Below, piece after piece: positions 10,085 through 22,046 of a DNA stretch of 64,000 bases (its first letter is position 1; each line of letters opens with the position of its first letter). Under the pieces are notes generated by a model, which was given only the letters and a program-made list of their open reading frames with translations, was not told the origin of the DNA and did not search any database. The stretch comes from Oenanthe sinensis (taxonomy: Eukaryota; Streptophyta; Magnoliopsida; Apiales; Apiaceae): positions 13,661,886-13,725,885 of the forward strand of contig CM053800.1 in the NCBI GenBank assembly GCA_028671895.1, in the 5' to 3' direction. The position numbers and the translations under genes are program-made.

Positions 10085-10967
10085 CTTAGCAGGACAGTCC
10101 TTGCTCTAGTGACCAACCTGTCCACAAAACAAACATGGTTTGTTTGCCTTTGGTTTCTTAGCCTTGTTCTTGTCATTTTTAGGCCTAGTGTTTTCCTTCT
10201 TACTGACAGACTTTCTCTTCTGTCCTACAGTCACTGCGTTTACCTTCAAACTCCCATGTTCAGCAGGCATCACATGTCCCTGTTTAGACTTGTGTTGTTC
10301 CTGCACATAGATGTCCAACATCAGGTTAGTCCATGTGATCTCTCCTTTCTGTCTTTTCAGGGAGAGAACAAACTCTTCCCAAGACTTTGAGAGCTTTTCA
10401 ATCACCGACATAACCTGAAACTTCTCAGGAAGGTCCATTCCAGACTCCTTCAAAGCATGTACCAACATCTCAAACTCATGCACTTGCTCCGTCATGGATT
10501 TAGTATCCACCAGTTTGAAATCAAGGAACCGAGCCACATTATACTTTTCCAGACCTTATGAGTCAGTATTATGTATCTAGTCCAGCTTCTCCCATAAGAG
10601 CTTAGTAGTGTAGGAATCCGATGAGTAAACATCGAATAGAGTGTTCGCTAAAGCTGCCAAAATTGCAGCCCTAGCCACCCCATCCTTTTCTTCCCACATA
10701 GCATAAGCCTTAACAGAGTCAGCATTCTCTTGATCAACAACTGGTGAAGCATATTGAACCACCGACTATAGACACTTTATTGTTAGCCACAGTTTCATTT
10801 TTTTTTCTGCCAACGAGAAAAACCAACACCCTCACCGAATTTATCAGGCATGCCCGACAAATCAATAGGCTGTGAGAAACGGTACGTGGTCCAATCAATG
10901 GTGGATGCAGTAACCCCAAACCCAGAACCAGTAGCACCAAAAATAGGAGTTTCAGTTTCGTTAACCA
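10085..10967 (-). pseudogene. COP-1 gag
   Basis: The minus-strand copia Gag begins at ATG 10967 (MVNETETP), with a FSRWQKKK motif near 10795. The UBN2-type gag core follows (two stretches, 10577-10762 and 10106-10537, separated by stops), then a basic linker and a CCHC zinc knuckle (CLFCGQVGH...SKDC, about 10088-10128). A TAG replaces the residue after GH in the knuckle, where Trp is common. An earlier frame break lies near 10765-10800. It formerly packaged COP-1 RNA. Confidence 0.75.
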
Positions 10968-11593
10968 TCTTGTTAATTACAATATATAACAATTGATCTC
11001 TTCAAGATTGTTGGGTGTAATTAACACTAAACACAACAATGGGGCAGTTATATAAACAATTAGATAAGAATAGGCAGATTAAACCAATTAACAAAACAAA
11101 GCACGAAGGTAGAAACAATATATATCAATCAGTAACTGCAAAGACAAGAGAAAAGATAAAATGCTTAGCTTTAACAAAAACTTTATGCATACGCTGATAG
11201 AACCAAAAGAACTGCTGAGTCGCCAAGCCTTGCAAGAAATCTTGACTGTTCTTGAAGAAATTATTGCCCCACTACGCTGTGTTGGGTTACAACAATATCA
11301 CTTCCAGGATAAAACAACACAGAGTACTTTGTCCACATATACGTAGCACTCAACAGCGACCTGCACCTCAGTTCGCCCAGAAAACCTATGTCAATCTGTA
11401 TGAATTCTTATGTAGGAGATATAGAGTATGGTTGCTAAGGTTTTCTCAAACTTGTCACTTGTCTCACACCTTTGTCTCCAACGTTTTTCTGTATATATAA
11501 TACAATAAAACGTAACAACAGATAAAACATTAATTAAAATAATTATTCTGACTTTAATAGAATATATTTCAGAATCAGCAAATATTTAACTGC

Positions 11594-11945
11594 CATCATA
11601 GTTTAGCTAAATTGGCCAATCAGAGTTTACTGTTAAACTCTGACCCAGCCTTAGTTAAACTCTGATGAGCTGGTCCATCAGAGTTTAATAAACTCTGACA
11701 TAGCCTTCCTTCAGAGTTTACCGTTAAACATTGATGAGCTGGTCCATCAGAGTTTAATAAACTCTGACCCAGCCTCTTCCATCAGAGTTTATCAATGAGC
11801 TAGTCCATCAGAGTTTACTGATAAACTCTGACCCAACTCAGTCTATACTCTGATGACCATCAGAGTTTGTTAAACTCTGATGAACTAGTCCATCATAGTT
11901 TAATAAATTCTGACTTAGCTCTCTGTTTGGTAAACTCTGGTAAGT
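11594..11945. repeat. Hairpin array built on CAGAGTTTA / TAAACTCTG (COP-1)
   Basis: About eight units, 30-50 bp each, contain CAGAGTTTA followed after 0-4 bases by TAAACTCTG, so each unit can fold on itself. Spacers include GAGCTGGTCCAT and GACCCAGC. The same hairpin and similar spacers recur in COP-2 at 57917-58196. Confidence 0.8.
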
Positions 11946-11994
11946 TACACACTGACTCAATATTCATATTTAATTAATCATGTAATAAAACTGC

Positions 11995-12110
11995 TCGCCC
12001 AGGTCGCCTTGCGTACGCGAGACGCCGAGACATTCGCACAAATCGCCCTTCGACTTGACCCGAGTCGAGGCGAGGTGGCGGCGGCGCGCATGTGCGCGTG
12101 CGAGGACACA
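11995..12110. other. GC-rich block right of the hairpin array
   Basis: About 110 bp of GC- and CpG-rich sequence (CGCGAGACGCC, GGCGGCGGCGCGC) in AT-rich surroundings. It has no open reading frame of note and no recognised function. It may be part of the COP-1 LTR. Confidence 0.4.
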
Positions 12111-12115
12111 CAATT

Positions 12116-13430
12116 ACACCATGCACACTCACCCCTTAGTAGTTGACACTACTCTTGCACATACATTCTTATAAAAGACCCACACCCATATTACATTCTC
12201 TATGTGAGACAATCACATTTAACCAATTTCAAGCTAGCAACTTCTACTCAACTTATCTATGAATTACACTAAAAAAATGTCTTAGATTCAAACATGAAAA
12301 TTTAAGTTATCGTAGCAAGAAACAACTTCCATTAGTTAGTTTCCAAAAATTACATCAAGAACATGTATAAAATATGTTTTAAACTTTTCATTTTCTAACC
12401 GTTACTCGGGTCTTAAGCTCCTTAAAATCCAATATATCTTTGTAATAACATTGACTAAAGTGCATATAAATATAATAGTTTCCATCTTACTAGAAGTTTC
12501 TTTCTTTGCTTGAAAAGTGCTATGCTCATCATTACACATTAAAAATGGTCCTTTTTTCATTATATTACTCCATGATATTGAACTGAAAGGTTTTCTTTGA
12601 TTGTGTACGTTCCCTTCGTATGGCTTGGAATTAATATGAACTCTGATAATATAATTAGGTCCACTAGCGAGGGTATGACAGATCAACCCATAAAGTTGGA
12701 CTTTTTGGAATGAAACTTGGCCTGATTGTAATCATACTTTTTTTTTTGTACACCAAAACAGGTCAGCGAAAATAATTGCTTAGAAAAGTAGTGCAGGCAC
12801 ACAGAAATATATATATGCAAGTACACTTTACATACTTTTATCAATTTCTAGCTGAAAATATTATCTTCTTGCATACAAGTCTTAACTACAAAGACATGTG
12901 TAATATCACTGACATCAATGTCTTTCAAATTGTATACCATTCTTATAACTTGTTAGTGTAAAATTTTATTTTATTCAAAAAGTTGGCTCTGTGTTTTAAT
13001 GTTTTTTAGACTAAAAGTATTAGAGTTGAGAAAAAAGAAAAAAATAAATGAAAATAAATTGTTAATTATTTGAGAATAAAATTTTGAATTACATTATTTA
13101 GTTTACATTCTTTTCAAGATTTCCCCCCTCACTGTTTTTGAAAAAAGTGAGAAATATTACAGATAAATTAAATTAAAAGCTCTGATTAATTATAATCTTC
13201 AAATATTATACAACCAAAATGTTAAAGTTATACAATTGTATAAAAATAATCTTCAAATATTATATATATCCAAATTTCGATTGATTATAATTTTATTAAA
13301 TATATATATTCATATAAATTTTACCGATTAAAATCTCCGAAACATACCATTATTCTTTTAGGAAAAATAGTCTAGAATTTCCTAGAGGAATAAATAATAA
13401 AATTGGAATTGTTTCCTATCGAACAATCAA
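12116..13430. other. Intergenic / upstream region of the bZIP gene
   Basis: AT-rich sequence with no gene I can support. The short open frames on both strands show no family resemblance. The last few hundred bases are the likely proximal promoter of the gene at 14509. Confidence 0.5.
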
Positions 13431-13435
13431 AGGGA

Positions 13436-13443
13436 TATAAAAA
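13436..13443 (+). promoter_or_regulatory. TATA box of the bZIP gene
   Basis: TATAAAAA precedes by about 30 bp a GA-rich leader (AGAGAGGGAGAGAGAGAGA, from 13471), a typical plant core promoter layout. Transcription probably starts near 13465-13475. Confidence 0.55.
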
Positions 13444-13469
13444 GGGTGCGAAAACATCTCATTCTCGGC

Positions 13470-14508
13470 GAGAGAGGGAGAGAGAGAGACGGAGAGAGCT
13501 TAAACTTATGAAAACCAAACCCTAGCCTTTGAATTCAAAGATCCAAGTTCTAAAGAAATTATTTATTTATATAAGGTCAGCTTAAACTTATTAATTATAT
13601 CTTCTGTTTTTTTATTTAATTGAATCTGCTACACTCTTTTTCTGATTGCCTTGTACTCTTACTTCAATCTCTTTACTATATTTGTATCTCTTTACTATAT
13701 ATATGTGCGTGTATGTGTATTTTTTATTGTTTTTATGAAGAAAATGTGTGTACTGTGTCGATGATCATGAGTGATTTTGAACTAAGTAAAAGATTTAAGT
13801 GAAAATAACTGAATAGAATGTTTACGGTGAGTAATTGATTGATCATCCCGATTATTCGAAGCTTATCGTACTTTTTATAGGGATTCTGTTTGTTGTACTT
13901 GGTAAAAACAAGTAAAGTTAGTAATTTTAACTGTGTGGATTGATATTAGATTGTCATTATACAGTTACAAAAACTGTTCGTTTAATATTTTGTTACTCTG
14001 TCATTTGTGTTGCGGTTTGAGACGGTTATTTAATTGGTTGAAAGTTTTACCCTCGGATGCAGTTGTGACGGATAATATTTGTTACTGTGGTACTCGCATT
14101 TGCTGCAATAGTTATTTTGTATGTTATATCAATTTTTTTATTAAATTTCATTTGTCGGATAGTTGTTACTGTATGATTATATTTCAGTAATATAATTGAA
14201 GCTCTGCCGTTTAAGTGTTTGGTCTGTATGTATCAAAAGGAAATGTGGATTCCATAGTTATTCTAAATGGATATGTATCCGTAATGACTACATTGTTATG
14301 TTGAAATATATACAGTGAGTCACATGGCTTACAAGTTTTAGAGGTATATATTGTTATATTTTTTATATTTAGTTTTTCCTTTGTTGGCTGATATTTTGAT
14401 ATATCATATGGTAGCACATGCCATATCTATTGATCAGGTTTTGAAAATCTTTTTTTTTCCTTTCCGTTTTTTAGATTTTCAGTGTCCTGTATTTATTGGT
14501 TTTGGCCA
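13470..14508 (+). other. bZIP gene 5' leader with probable intron and small uORF
   Basis: The leader starts with a GA repeat. A five-codon upstream ORF (ATG 13508, stop 13523-13525) precedes a plausible donor (AAG|GTCAGC, intron from 13576). A plausible acceptor (ATTTTCAG, ends 14482) lies 26 bases before the start codon, so a roughly 0.9 kb 5'UTR intron is likely. The intron is inferred from splice-like sequences only. Confidence 0.4.
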
Positions 14509-17500
14509 ATGGCGAACTCGAAAGGGCCATCGAGCTTGAGAAGTATGATGCACAATGGCAAACATTCTTTACTGCCCCCTAAAAGTCCGTTCCCCAGTAT
14601 TTCCCCATCATATGGTGATTATGTCTCTTGTCCAGCCATTAGAGCTAAAGGTATGCTAAAGCCTAGAGACGTAAGCTCACACCACCAGCGCACTTCTTCT
14701 GAAAGTGTTCTGATAGAGGACCAACCTTCTTGGTTGGATGAACTTCTCAGTGAGCCTGAAACGCCTGTTGGTAGAGGTCATCGGCGTTCATCCAGCGACT
14801 CTTTTACATACGTGGATGCAGCTAATACTGCTAATTTGGACTATGTAGCTCAAGATGAGTATAGATTAAAAAACATGCTGTCCGTTCATTCATGGAAATC
14901 ACAAGACCTTGACTATTACAAAAATGCACATAACGCTTCTCTCTATGCGGAGGCAAACTCTTTCAGCAAGTATAAGAATAGGGCATGGAATTCTCCTTCA
15001 ATGGCACATTCAAGTGGGCTTCTTTCTGCCAAGGACAATTTGGTTCCTCGTCACTCAGTATCATCACGTGCGTCTGATGAAGCTAATCGATTTCTAAATA
15101 ATGCTACTGAAAAGTTGAATTCAACTGATTCTGACCTGCATGATTCTAAAGCTTCTTCAGAGAGAAGAGATTTATCTTTTGCTAAAACTTTTGCTCCAGA
15201 AACTGAAACAAAGCGTGCAAAACAGTATGTTTACTCCATTTTTTCTACATGATGTTTACGATGATTATACTATAACTTTTTGTAGGCTGAAGTATGCATG
15301 TTTAAGAAAGATGTAAAACACTGAAGTACTGATATAATATCTTAACTCCTTGCTGAATTATTTTAAAATTACAATATACCTAATATCTGTGGGATATAGA
15401 TCATGTGTATCTCCAAAGGATCACCAGTATTCGATTAGTTGTGTCTAATATAGCTTCCAAGTTGATGGGACGCAGCAGGACTGGTTTACTATATTTTTTG
15501 AAGCAAACTAAAGACATTAAATTTTATGTGTTTCTTCAAACATGTGGGTTATGATCAGATATATTGCAAATAAGATGCAAAGCGTAAGCTTCAACCAAAT
15601 GTATGAACATGAATTTCTCAATAAAGTAAATAGATAGATGTTGCTGCAAGAAACAAGGGCTTTTCCATGTGTCTCTAGATAGTTTGTGAATTTATTATTA
15701 GTCAATTTTGCTTTTGCGCGTTGCACTTAGGCTCCAGGAAGGTTTGCGCTTTGGTGTGCCTAATGCTTTCGATAACACTGGTCAGGTTCTAGTATGATTA
15801 CTTTTAATTATACTTGGTTCGTCATGTAAGCAGGGGGCCAAGTTACACTTGGATAATGGAATCCCTTTCAAGAGGAAATATTTAAACATTTATACTTGTT
15901 AAAACTCAGCTATATCTTCTACTTATGGGATGATGATTCAAGAACATTGTAATTTTATTCTGATCTGAATTAAGTTTGAGTGTGTATACAATGCAAGATC
16001 ATGCTTGAGAAATGTTTGATATGTAGTCTAATGCTTGCAGGCAATTTGCTCAACGCTCTCGGGTAAGAAAGCTGCAATACATAGCTGAACTGGAAAGAAA
16101 TGTACAGGCATTGCAGGCAAGTGAAAAGACGACTATAATATGGTTTATTTATATTTTTGCTTAATAATGTGTTTTGACCTCTCTGTTACAAAATCATAGG
16201 CAGAAGGCTCTGAAGTTTCTGCTGAACTTGAATTTCTTAATCAACAAAATCTTATTCTGAGTATGGAAAACAAAGCTCTGAAGCAGCGATTAGAAAATCA
16301 AACTCAAGAGCAGCTTATTAAGTACTGTGAGTATCTATATCTATCTGCAGTGATATCTTTTTTTTTTTATTGCATGACACCATAGCTAGATCTTCAATCT
16401 GAACAAAGTTAAGTGCTGAGATAAGCTAGGCTTGTGTCAAAGAAATGAAAAGAATAGAGTCCGATATAGTCTTAAAGTGAAGAATGAAACATCTTAAAGT
16501 ACTGGATTTGTATTACATCAAGTGTCACATAGAAATTGTGCAGTTCTGTACTGAGAAGAGGAAAGGTCGTAATTTTTATGCTTTAAGTATGATATGCACA
16601 GGATTTGATGCACATGTATCACATTATCTTCTATTGTATCATGAGTATGCAGGTATATCTTCAAATTGAGTTGCATTATACTGTAGACATATTGTGAAAT
16701 GTATGAAACTACAAAGATTTTCTTGACATCTATGTTGCTCAGACTCGGGTACAGAGTGTCGGACACGACACGTATCCGAGTGTCGGACTCGGTATTTCTC
16801 AAAATATAAGACACGGGGACACCGTCCGGATTTTAGACACGGGTACGGGGACACGGCATAAATATATTAATAATAATTATAATATTTTTGTTTTATAATA
16901 TACTTATAATTTTTTTTCATTTTATAAGTAAAACATTGATAAAAAATAAACTGGACAAAAAATTTGCCATAAAGGGTGCATATAAAATATAATTTATTTA
17001 CTAAATATAATTTAATTATTCAACTAATTTTTTATTTATCTTTCAAAATAATAGTCTTCATTTTAAAATTATGTTTAACATTAAAATTTATTTAAAAAAA
17101 ATAATAAATTACTGAATAAAATTTTAATTTAATATATATGTTGTACACCAATCAAGCACCAATCAAATTTTAAATTATTAAAAATAATTATAAATTGAAT
17201 ATAATGAAGCACCAATCAAATTTTAAGTTGTTAAAAATAATTATATATTAAACTAATAAAAAATCAAGCACCAATCAAATTTTTATTTTTTTGACGAAAA
17301 CACCAATCAATTTTAAATTAATGAAATTGATACTTTCACCGAGTTCTTAGTGACAGCTGTAATGTAACCTACTAGTTAGTAGTTACTGCTACTTGTGGGT
17401 ACATACGGCTTAATAAAAAATATTACTCTCTCACACCCCTTTGCTACTCTCTCTCTCTCTGAATTAAACAAACATACATATAGATCTGTGCCATCTGCCC

Positions 17501-20500
17501 CTTCGTCTTCTTCGTCTCCCTTCCGTGCTCCCTTTCCCTTCACTACTTTATACCTTCAAAACATTCATAAATTAGTCCGCACCTGGAAAGATTCTCCAAC
17601 GGCTGCAAAAGAATTCCGGCGACCTGCAAAACAATTCCGGCGACATTCAAACTTTTCCGGATTACAACAACGACGTATCCGATTTCACAGTCACGAATCC
17701 GACACATATTTCGCGTCGTGTCCCGTGTCGTGTCATGTCGACACCGGTACGGCGGTCGGAAGTGCTGGGTTGGAGTAACATAGCTTGACATTGAGTATTT
17801 AAATTTCTAGTAATTAGCCTTACCTAGGAAGTTATTGACTTCATTATTAACAAAGATATAGAAGGATTAAGAAGTTGAAGGTTAATACAACTAATATGTT
17901 GTTAAATCTTATCATTTTTCGTATTTTTTCCATTTATTAACAACTATTAAATCATCACATTATACGATGCTTTAGTTGAAAAGTTTTCTATTGTGTGCTT
18001 TAGAAACTCTTTTCCCTATATATTTAGGGTTAGGTTGAGGATTAAATAAAATAAGGTATTTTTCGGTAGTAAACAATGTATTTTGCTAAATTATATAAAT
18101 ATATTTAAAAATAATAAATTGTTTTCTACATAAAACAATTTGTTTTTCAATCTTATAAAATGTTTAAAAAAATTATGCAAAAAAAAATTATGTAATAAAA
18201 TACAATATTATGTATTTTTTCTGAAAAAATATTATGTTATGTAGAATAATATAAATTAGTCCTAAAGTTCTAATATTGAGATGGTTTGAAGTAAAACATG
18301 ACCCTATATATGTGTGTTTGTGTGATGTTTTAGAGTTTTATTGACATATATGATATATGTGTTAGTTTTATAATGTTTGGTTTTTATTCTCTACTACTAG
18401 ATGTTAATTAATCAATCCAAGACTTTTGGTGGGTTTCATTGGATGTCTAGATCTCCATGTAATTTTTTTTCTTCCTATTTTGACAAAATGGAAGTAGAAA
18501 TTCTAGTGTACATGTATTTCCATCGGGTAAACTGTATACATCTCAAGAATAAATCTTGACATACATACTTAAACAGTCTATCAAACTATCACTATTTTAG
18601 GAGCAGTTAACTGGCCCACTAATGTGCTATCTTCTTTTATTTTGCAGTTCTTTACCACTCTCTCTTTGTTTTTATTTTTATTATTAAACTCCAATTTTTG
18701 AGCAAAACATGGTTCAATATTATTTGTGGCACAAATTAAGATTAAATTTTGTTGTTTTAAAAAATGAAGATCAAATTTTACTAGTATATATTGATTTTGA
18801 TGACTAAAATATTAAATAAGTTTGGGCTAGATTGCAATATATTTATACAAATATTTTATGATTCAATATTAATTTTTTTTTTCAATTTTTGTGTGTGATA
18901 ACAAACTTAAATATATTAGATTCAAAATAATATGCATATTATTTAATTGTCATAATTATATTTCTAGTACTTTGTATGTGATTATATTTCATTGATAAAT
19001 GTAATAAAAAATATTAATTTCATTGATAAAATAATAATATGCTCTAAAACATGCATTATCTTATAACACACTATAATTTTAGAAAATATATTCGAAATAT
19101 GTATCGATCTATTTCTATTTTTACAGTAAATTTATTATAATTTTTATCAAACAAAATATTATGTACATGTATACTTTAAATCAAGCCTAAAATCTTTACT
19201 TCTAATAATAATCACTTATATCAGTTTTGATTGTAGAGAAGAAAAACAAATGCACCTAAAAGAAATATTATATATCGGTACAAGATAGGGAGTTCTATAT
19301 TTGTTAGCATTAAAATACATAAAGGAGTACGGAAATCTTATGATATACTTAGAGAATGGTAAGGAAAAGAATTAGCTAGCTCTTCCTAAAATTTTGGTAG
19401 TGTTTTAGTAGTGCAGAAGGATGCTAAGATTTACACTTATCTCGATAATATCAGCATCAATTCATGCCCACATGATTTGTCATGGTTTCTATAAAGCTAT
19501 TAATATTTAAAGAGACATCAAGTTGTCTCCCGAAGCTTATGCAACATAAGCTGTTAGGTGACAAAGATAGGAGAAAATAGGTAATAAAATAGTGAGGGGG
19601 ATGAGCTGTTAACAGGGGAAGGGTGTTTTAGTAAAAACAAATCAACAAAAAATAAAGACATTAGATTTGGTGGTATAAGAAAATGATGGAAATGGACACA
19701 ATCAGTAGTAAAACTAAAGTTTGTAAAAAAGCAGAGGCAATGTTTAGTAAAATTATAAGGTAAGAAAGGAAAGATGAGAGGATTAACACCTTGTTCCCGA
19801 GTTTTAAAAATGGAAGAAAGCAGATGAAGAGGAAAGCAACTAATATAATTTGCATTCCTATTCATGCTCCCTATTCATGCTCCCGAGTTTTTTTAAGAAG
19901 GAAAGCAAGTGTGAGTTAATGAAAATTTTATAAGCTTTCTTTCCAAAACTTTCACTCGAAAAATGGGATGAAGAGGAAAGCAAGTGATGGGTGTAAATTA
20001 AAAAAGACTTGATATTACCAATATACCTTATTATCTAATGCTTACTTTTTAAATATAAGGATGAAATTATAATTTAACAATCAATTATATGCTTTCCTTC
20101 CAACTCGAGAGCACACTAATGAAACTAGTTTCATTCTTTAATTTTTACAGTGGCTGGTCATATTTGATGTCCCATTTATTCTTCCTCTCTGTCTTTCTGT
20201 ACAATGGTGCGGCAAATTTTTTGGCGAGGGTTCTCGAAAAAATGAATCTTTGGATAGATTTTCAAATTCATGCCCCCGCAGAGCCAGCCTAAAAACAATT
20301 CTTTAACTAACAAAGCTAAACCATAATATAATAAAATTATACATGTAAACTATTTTTTTTATAATTTTAGGGTACCCTAATAAAATGGAAGAAAGCAGAT
20401 GAAGAGGAAAACAACTAATATAATTTGCATTCCTATCCATGCTCCCGAGTTTTTTTAAGAAGGAAAGCAAGTGTAAGTTAATGAAAATTTTATAAGCTTT

Positions 20501-22046
20501 TTTTCCAAAACTTTCACTCGAAAAATGGGATGAAGAGGAAAGCAAGTGATGGGTGTAAATTAAAAAAGACTTGATATTACCAATATACCTTATTATCTAA
20601 TGCTTTAACTAATGCTTACTTTTTAAATATAAGGATGAAATTATAATTTAACAATCAATTATATGCTTTCCTTCCAACTCGGGAGCACACTAATGAAACT
20701 AGTTTCATTCTTTAATTTTTACAGTGGCTGGTCATATTTGATGTCCCATCTATTCTTCCTCTCTGTCTTTCTGTACAATGGTGCAGCAAATTTTTTGGTG
20801 AGGGTTCTCGAAAAAATGAATCTTTGGATAGATTTTCAAATTCATGCCCCCGCAGAGCCAGCCTAAAAACAATTCTTTAACTAACAAAGCTAAACCATAA
20901 TATAATAAAATTATACATGTAAACTATTTTTTTTTATAATTTTAGGGTACCCTAATAAAATGTGAAGCGCCCACCATTCTGAATCTTCTGTTGAGTCTCA
21001 TACCAATCTGGTCTCTGTTGGTGTTTGTAAAACATATAATCTAGAGATCTGAGGGCACCTTATAGCACACCCCCAGCTCTTAAAATCCACGTCTCTGTTT
21101 TTGTATTCACTCCCAGTGTTCTTTTTTTCTTTTTCCCTTCATGTTTTGGAGATTGAAGTTTGTCTTTCTGCAATCTATAAGTGCTCCCAAACCCTTCAAA
21201 CAGTTCCTTTAGATTTATAGAACCGACTTTACCTTGCTTATGCATTGCTGCAGCCACCAAGGCGCACACATTTTTAAGCTAGACTCTCTGCACCTAATGC
21301 ATCTTAGGTGCTAGACTAATAACATAAGTTTTGGTTAAACAAGGACTGTAGGGGCTACTTCAACATAACCTTTAAACAAAGTCTAGCTAGTCATTAATGT
21401 AGGAGGTAAAGAGGCTTGGTTCAAGCTTAATGGACGAGTTAGATTGGACTGCGAGAGCAAAGTGATAAAGATTAAAAGATTCAATGATAGCCTTAGTGGT
21501 AAACTTCTATCTCCTTCCCCAGGGCAAGATCACAGATTCAAATCCTCACAAGGGTAGGGACCCTCTTTAAGAACTCCATGTCCTTTGGAATAAAAATTAA
21601 AATTGGGAATATTTGTCTGCTACATACTTTGGCTTGTGGATCTAGCATTTGCACTTCTTCGTGTTAAGCTTATATATATATTGAGTTGGTAGGTGACTTA
21701 GTTTTCCATGCCCGCGTTTTATGTGAGTATTTTGGTCTTTCCGTCTTCAGTTCTATTTCTACATGTAGTCTATAGATATTTCTCCAGTAAATTTATATTC
21801 TCTAGACTCGAGTCAATAACATTATGGCCAATGCTGTTTCCAGTGGAACATGAAGTACTGGAGAGGGAGATTGGAAGGCTGCGGATGTTGTATCAACAGC
21901 AGCAGCAAACGCCGCAACAGCCACTGTCTTCAGGACATCGGCGTGCTAAAAGTAGGGACCTTGATTCTCAGTTTGCAAGCCTTTCCTTGAAACACAAGGA
22001 TTCAAGTTATGGCACTGACACTATTTCTGGTCCATTGCACAGCTAA
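14509..22046 (+). CDS. bZIP family transcription factor, At1g58110/At4g06598-like
   Basis: Four coding exons (14509-15224, 16041-16116, 16200-16326, 21844-22046; 1122 nt, 373 residues) join in frame. The start is MANSKG, 26 bases after a likely acceptor. The N-terminal half is Ser-rich and disordered, with basophilic kinase-type sites (HQRTSSES, HRRSSSDS). The basic region is at residues 234-250, and the zipper heptads are L256, L263, V270, L277, L284, L291. A C-terminal coiled coil leads to a polyGln tract and an HRRAKS site. In the basic region the normally invariant Asn of N-x7-R is Lys238 while Arg246 is kept. Intron 2 has a GC donor (CAG|GCAAGT). Intron 3 is 5517 bp and full of transposons. 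Intact frame and clean splice sites suggest a live gene. The family is recalled from homologs; its targets are unknown to me. Confidence 0.88.
16117..16199 (+). other. GC-AG intron 2 of the bZIP gene (83 bp)
   Basis: The donor reads CAG|GCAAGT and the acceptor CATAG|GCAGAAG. Using the nearby GT at 16121 instead leads to an immediate stop in exon 3, so the GC donor is needed to keep the zipper frame. Confidence 0.75.
16730..17783. mobile_element. Non-autonomous TIR DNA transposon in intron 3 (1054 bp)
   Basis: Terminal inverted repeats CTATGTTGCTC (left) and CTATGTTACTC (reverse of right end) differ at one position. The element is flanked by an exact 8 bp direct repeat CTTGACAT (16722-16729 and 17784-17791), the size made by hAT transposases. 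Subterminal regions at both ends are rich in GTGTCGGACACG-like palindromes. The middle is AT-rich with three or four CACCAATCAAATTTT repeats (17150-17320), then a pyrimidine-rich gene-leader-like segment (17430-17700). No transposase is encoded. Confidence 0.75.
17784..19806. other. AT-rich part of bZIP intron 3
   Basis: No gene or named repeat is recognised beyond the transposon target duplication at its left edge. The sequence is low-complexity A/T-rich intron. Confidence 0.6.
19878..20113. mobile_element. MITE-like inverted-repeat element, copy 1
   Basis: It is bounded by TGCTCCCGAGTT on the left and the reverse complement (AACTCGAGAGCA, one change) on the right. Both are followed inward by a GGAAAGCA/TGCTTTCC pair. 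It lies in duplication unit 1. No clear target duplication was found. Confidence 0.45.
20440..20687. mobile_element. MITE-like inverted-repeat element, copy 2
   Basis: It is the same structure in duplication unit 2 with exact 12 bp outer inverted repeats (TGCTCCCGAGTT / AACTCGGGAGCA). It was copied together with the surrounding 575 bp rather than by transposition. Confidence 0.45.
21474..21610 (+). mobile_element. tRNA-derived SINE-like sequence in bZIP intron 3
   Basis: TAGCCTTAGTGG (about 21484) fits the RNA polymerase III A box, and GATTCAAATCC (about 21534), about 50 bp later, fits the B box. The spacing is that of tRNA-derived SINEs. An A-rich end follows near 21590. It is short and decayed; the 5' limit is approximate. 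Confidence 0.5.

Larger units (their letters stand above)
2113..12115 (-). mobile_element. COP-1: degraded Ty1/copia element, interrupted by ATH and SIRE-a
   Basis: Read on the minus strand, gag (10967 leftward), protease, GAG-pre-integrase and integrase N-terminus run down to about 9141; then ATH intervenes; then reverse transcriptase resumes at 2468 and is cut at 2113 by SIRE-a. The integrase catalytic C-terminal part is missing at the ATH junction. The 5' LTR lies on the right and its edges are uncertain: TGTTGGG boundaries exist at 11009 and 11280, and no initiator-tRNA-Met primer site is recognisable. The 3' end lies outside the window. Several stops make the element dead. Confidence 0.7.
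11280..12115 (-). repeat. Probable COP-1 5' LTR/leader, edges uncertain
   Basis: In minus orientation this stretch lies upstream of gag and contains a TATA-like sequence (about 11490-11510) preceded by the hairpin array (11594-11945). The plus-strand TGTTGGGTTAC at 11280 could be the LTR end (CCCAACA on the element strand); TGTTGGG at 11009 is an alternative. The right edge is guessed from the end of a GC-rich block. I found no primer site to fix the border. Confidence 0.35.
19807..20956. repeat. 575 bp tandem duplication in bZIP intron 3
   Basis: Unit 1 (19807-20381) and unit 2 (20382-20956) are nearly identical over their length, including ATGGAAGAAAGCAGATGAAG at the start and GGGTACCCTAATAAAA at the end. 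They differ by a few substitutions and by small insertions: an extra CCTATTCATGCT in unit 1 and an extra TTTAACTAATGC in unit 2. The similarity indicates a recent duplication inside the intron. Confidence 0.85.

Noticed and set aside
12402..12686. Minus-strand 94-codon open frame upstream of the bZIP gene
   Set aside because: No resemblance to known proteins, and AT-rich flanks without splice or promoter signals.
14482..14508. Earlier in-frame Met for the bZIP protein
   Set aside because: The extra residues overlap a likely splice acceptor, and the family N-terminus begins MANSKG at 14509.
17395..17778. 128-codon open frame as a host gene
   Set aside because: It lies wholly inside the 1054 bp TIR transposon and ends at its subterminal repeat; composition is simple (Ser/Pro/Arg) with no domain.
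21060..21269. Antisense open frame in bZIP intron 3
   Set aside because: No recognisable domain, short, and inside an intron rich in repeats; a chance ORF is the simpler reading.
21474..21550. A functional tRNA gene
   Set aside because: A and B boxes are present, but no acceptor-stem pairing or full cloverleaf is seen; a SINE fits better.
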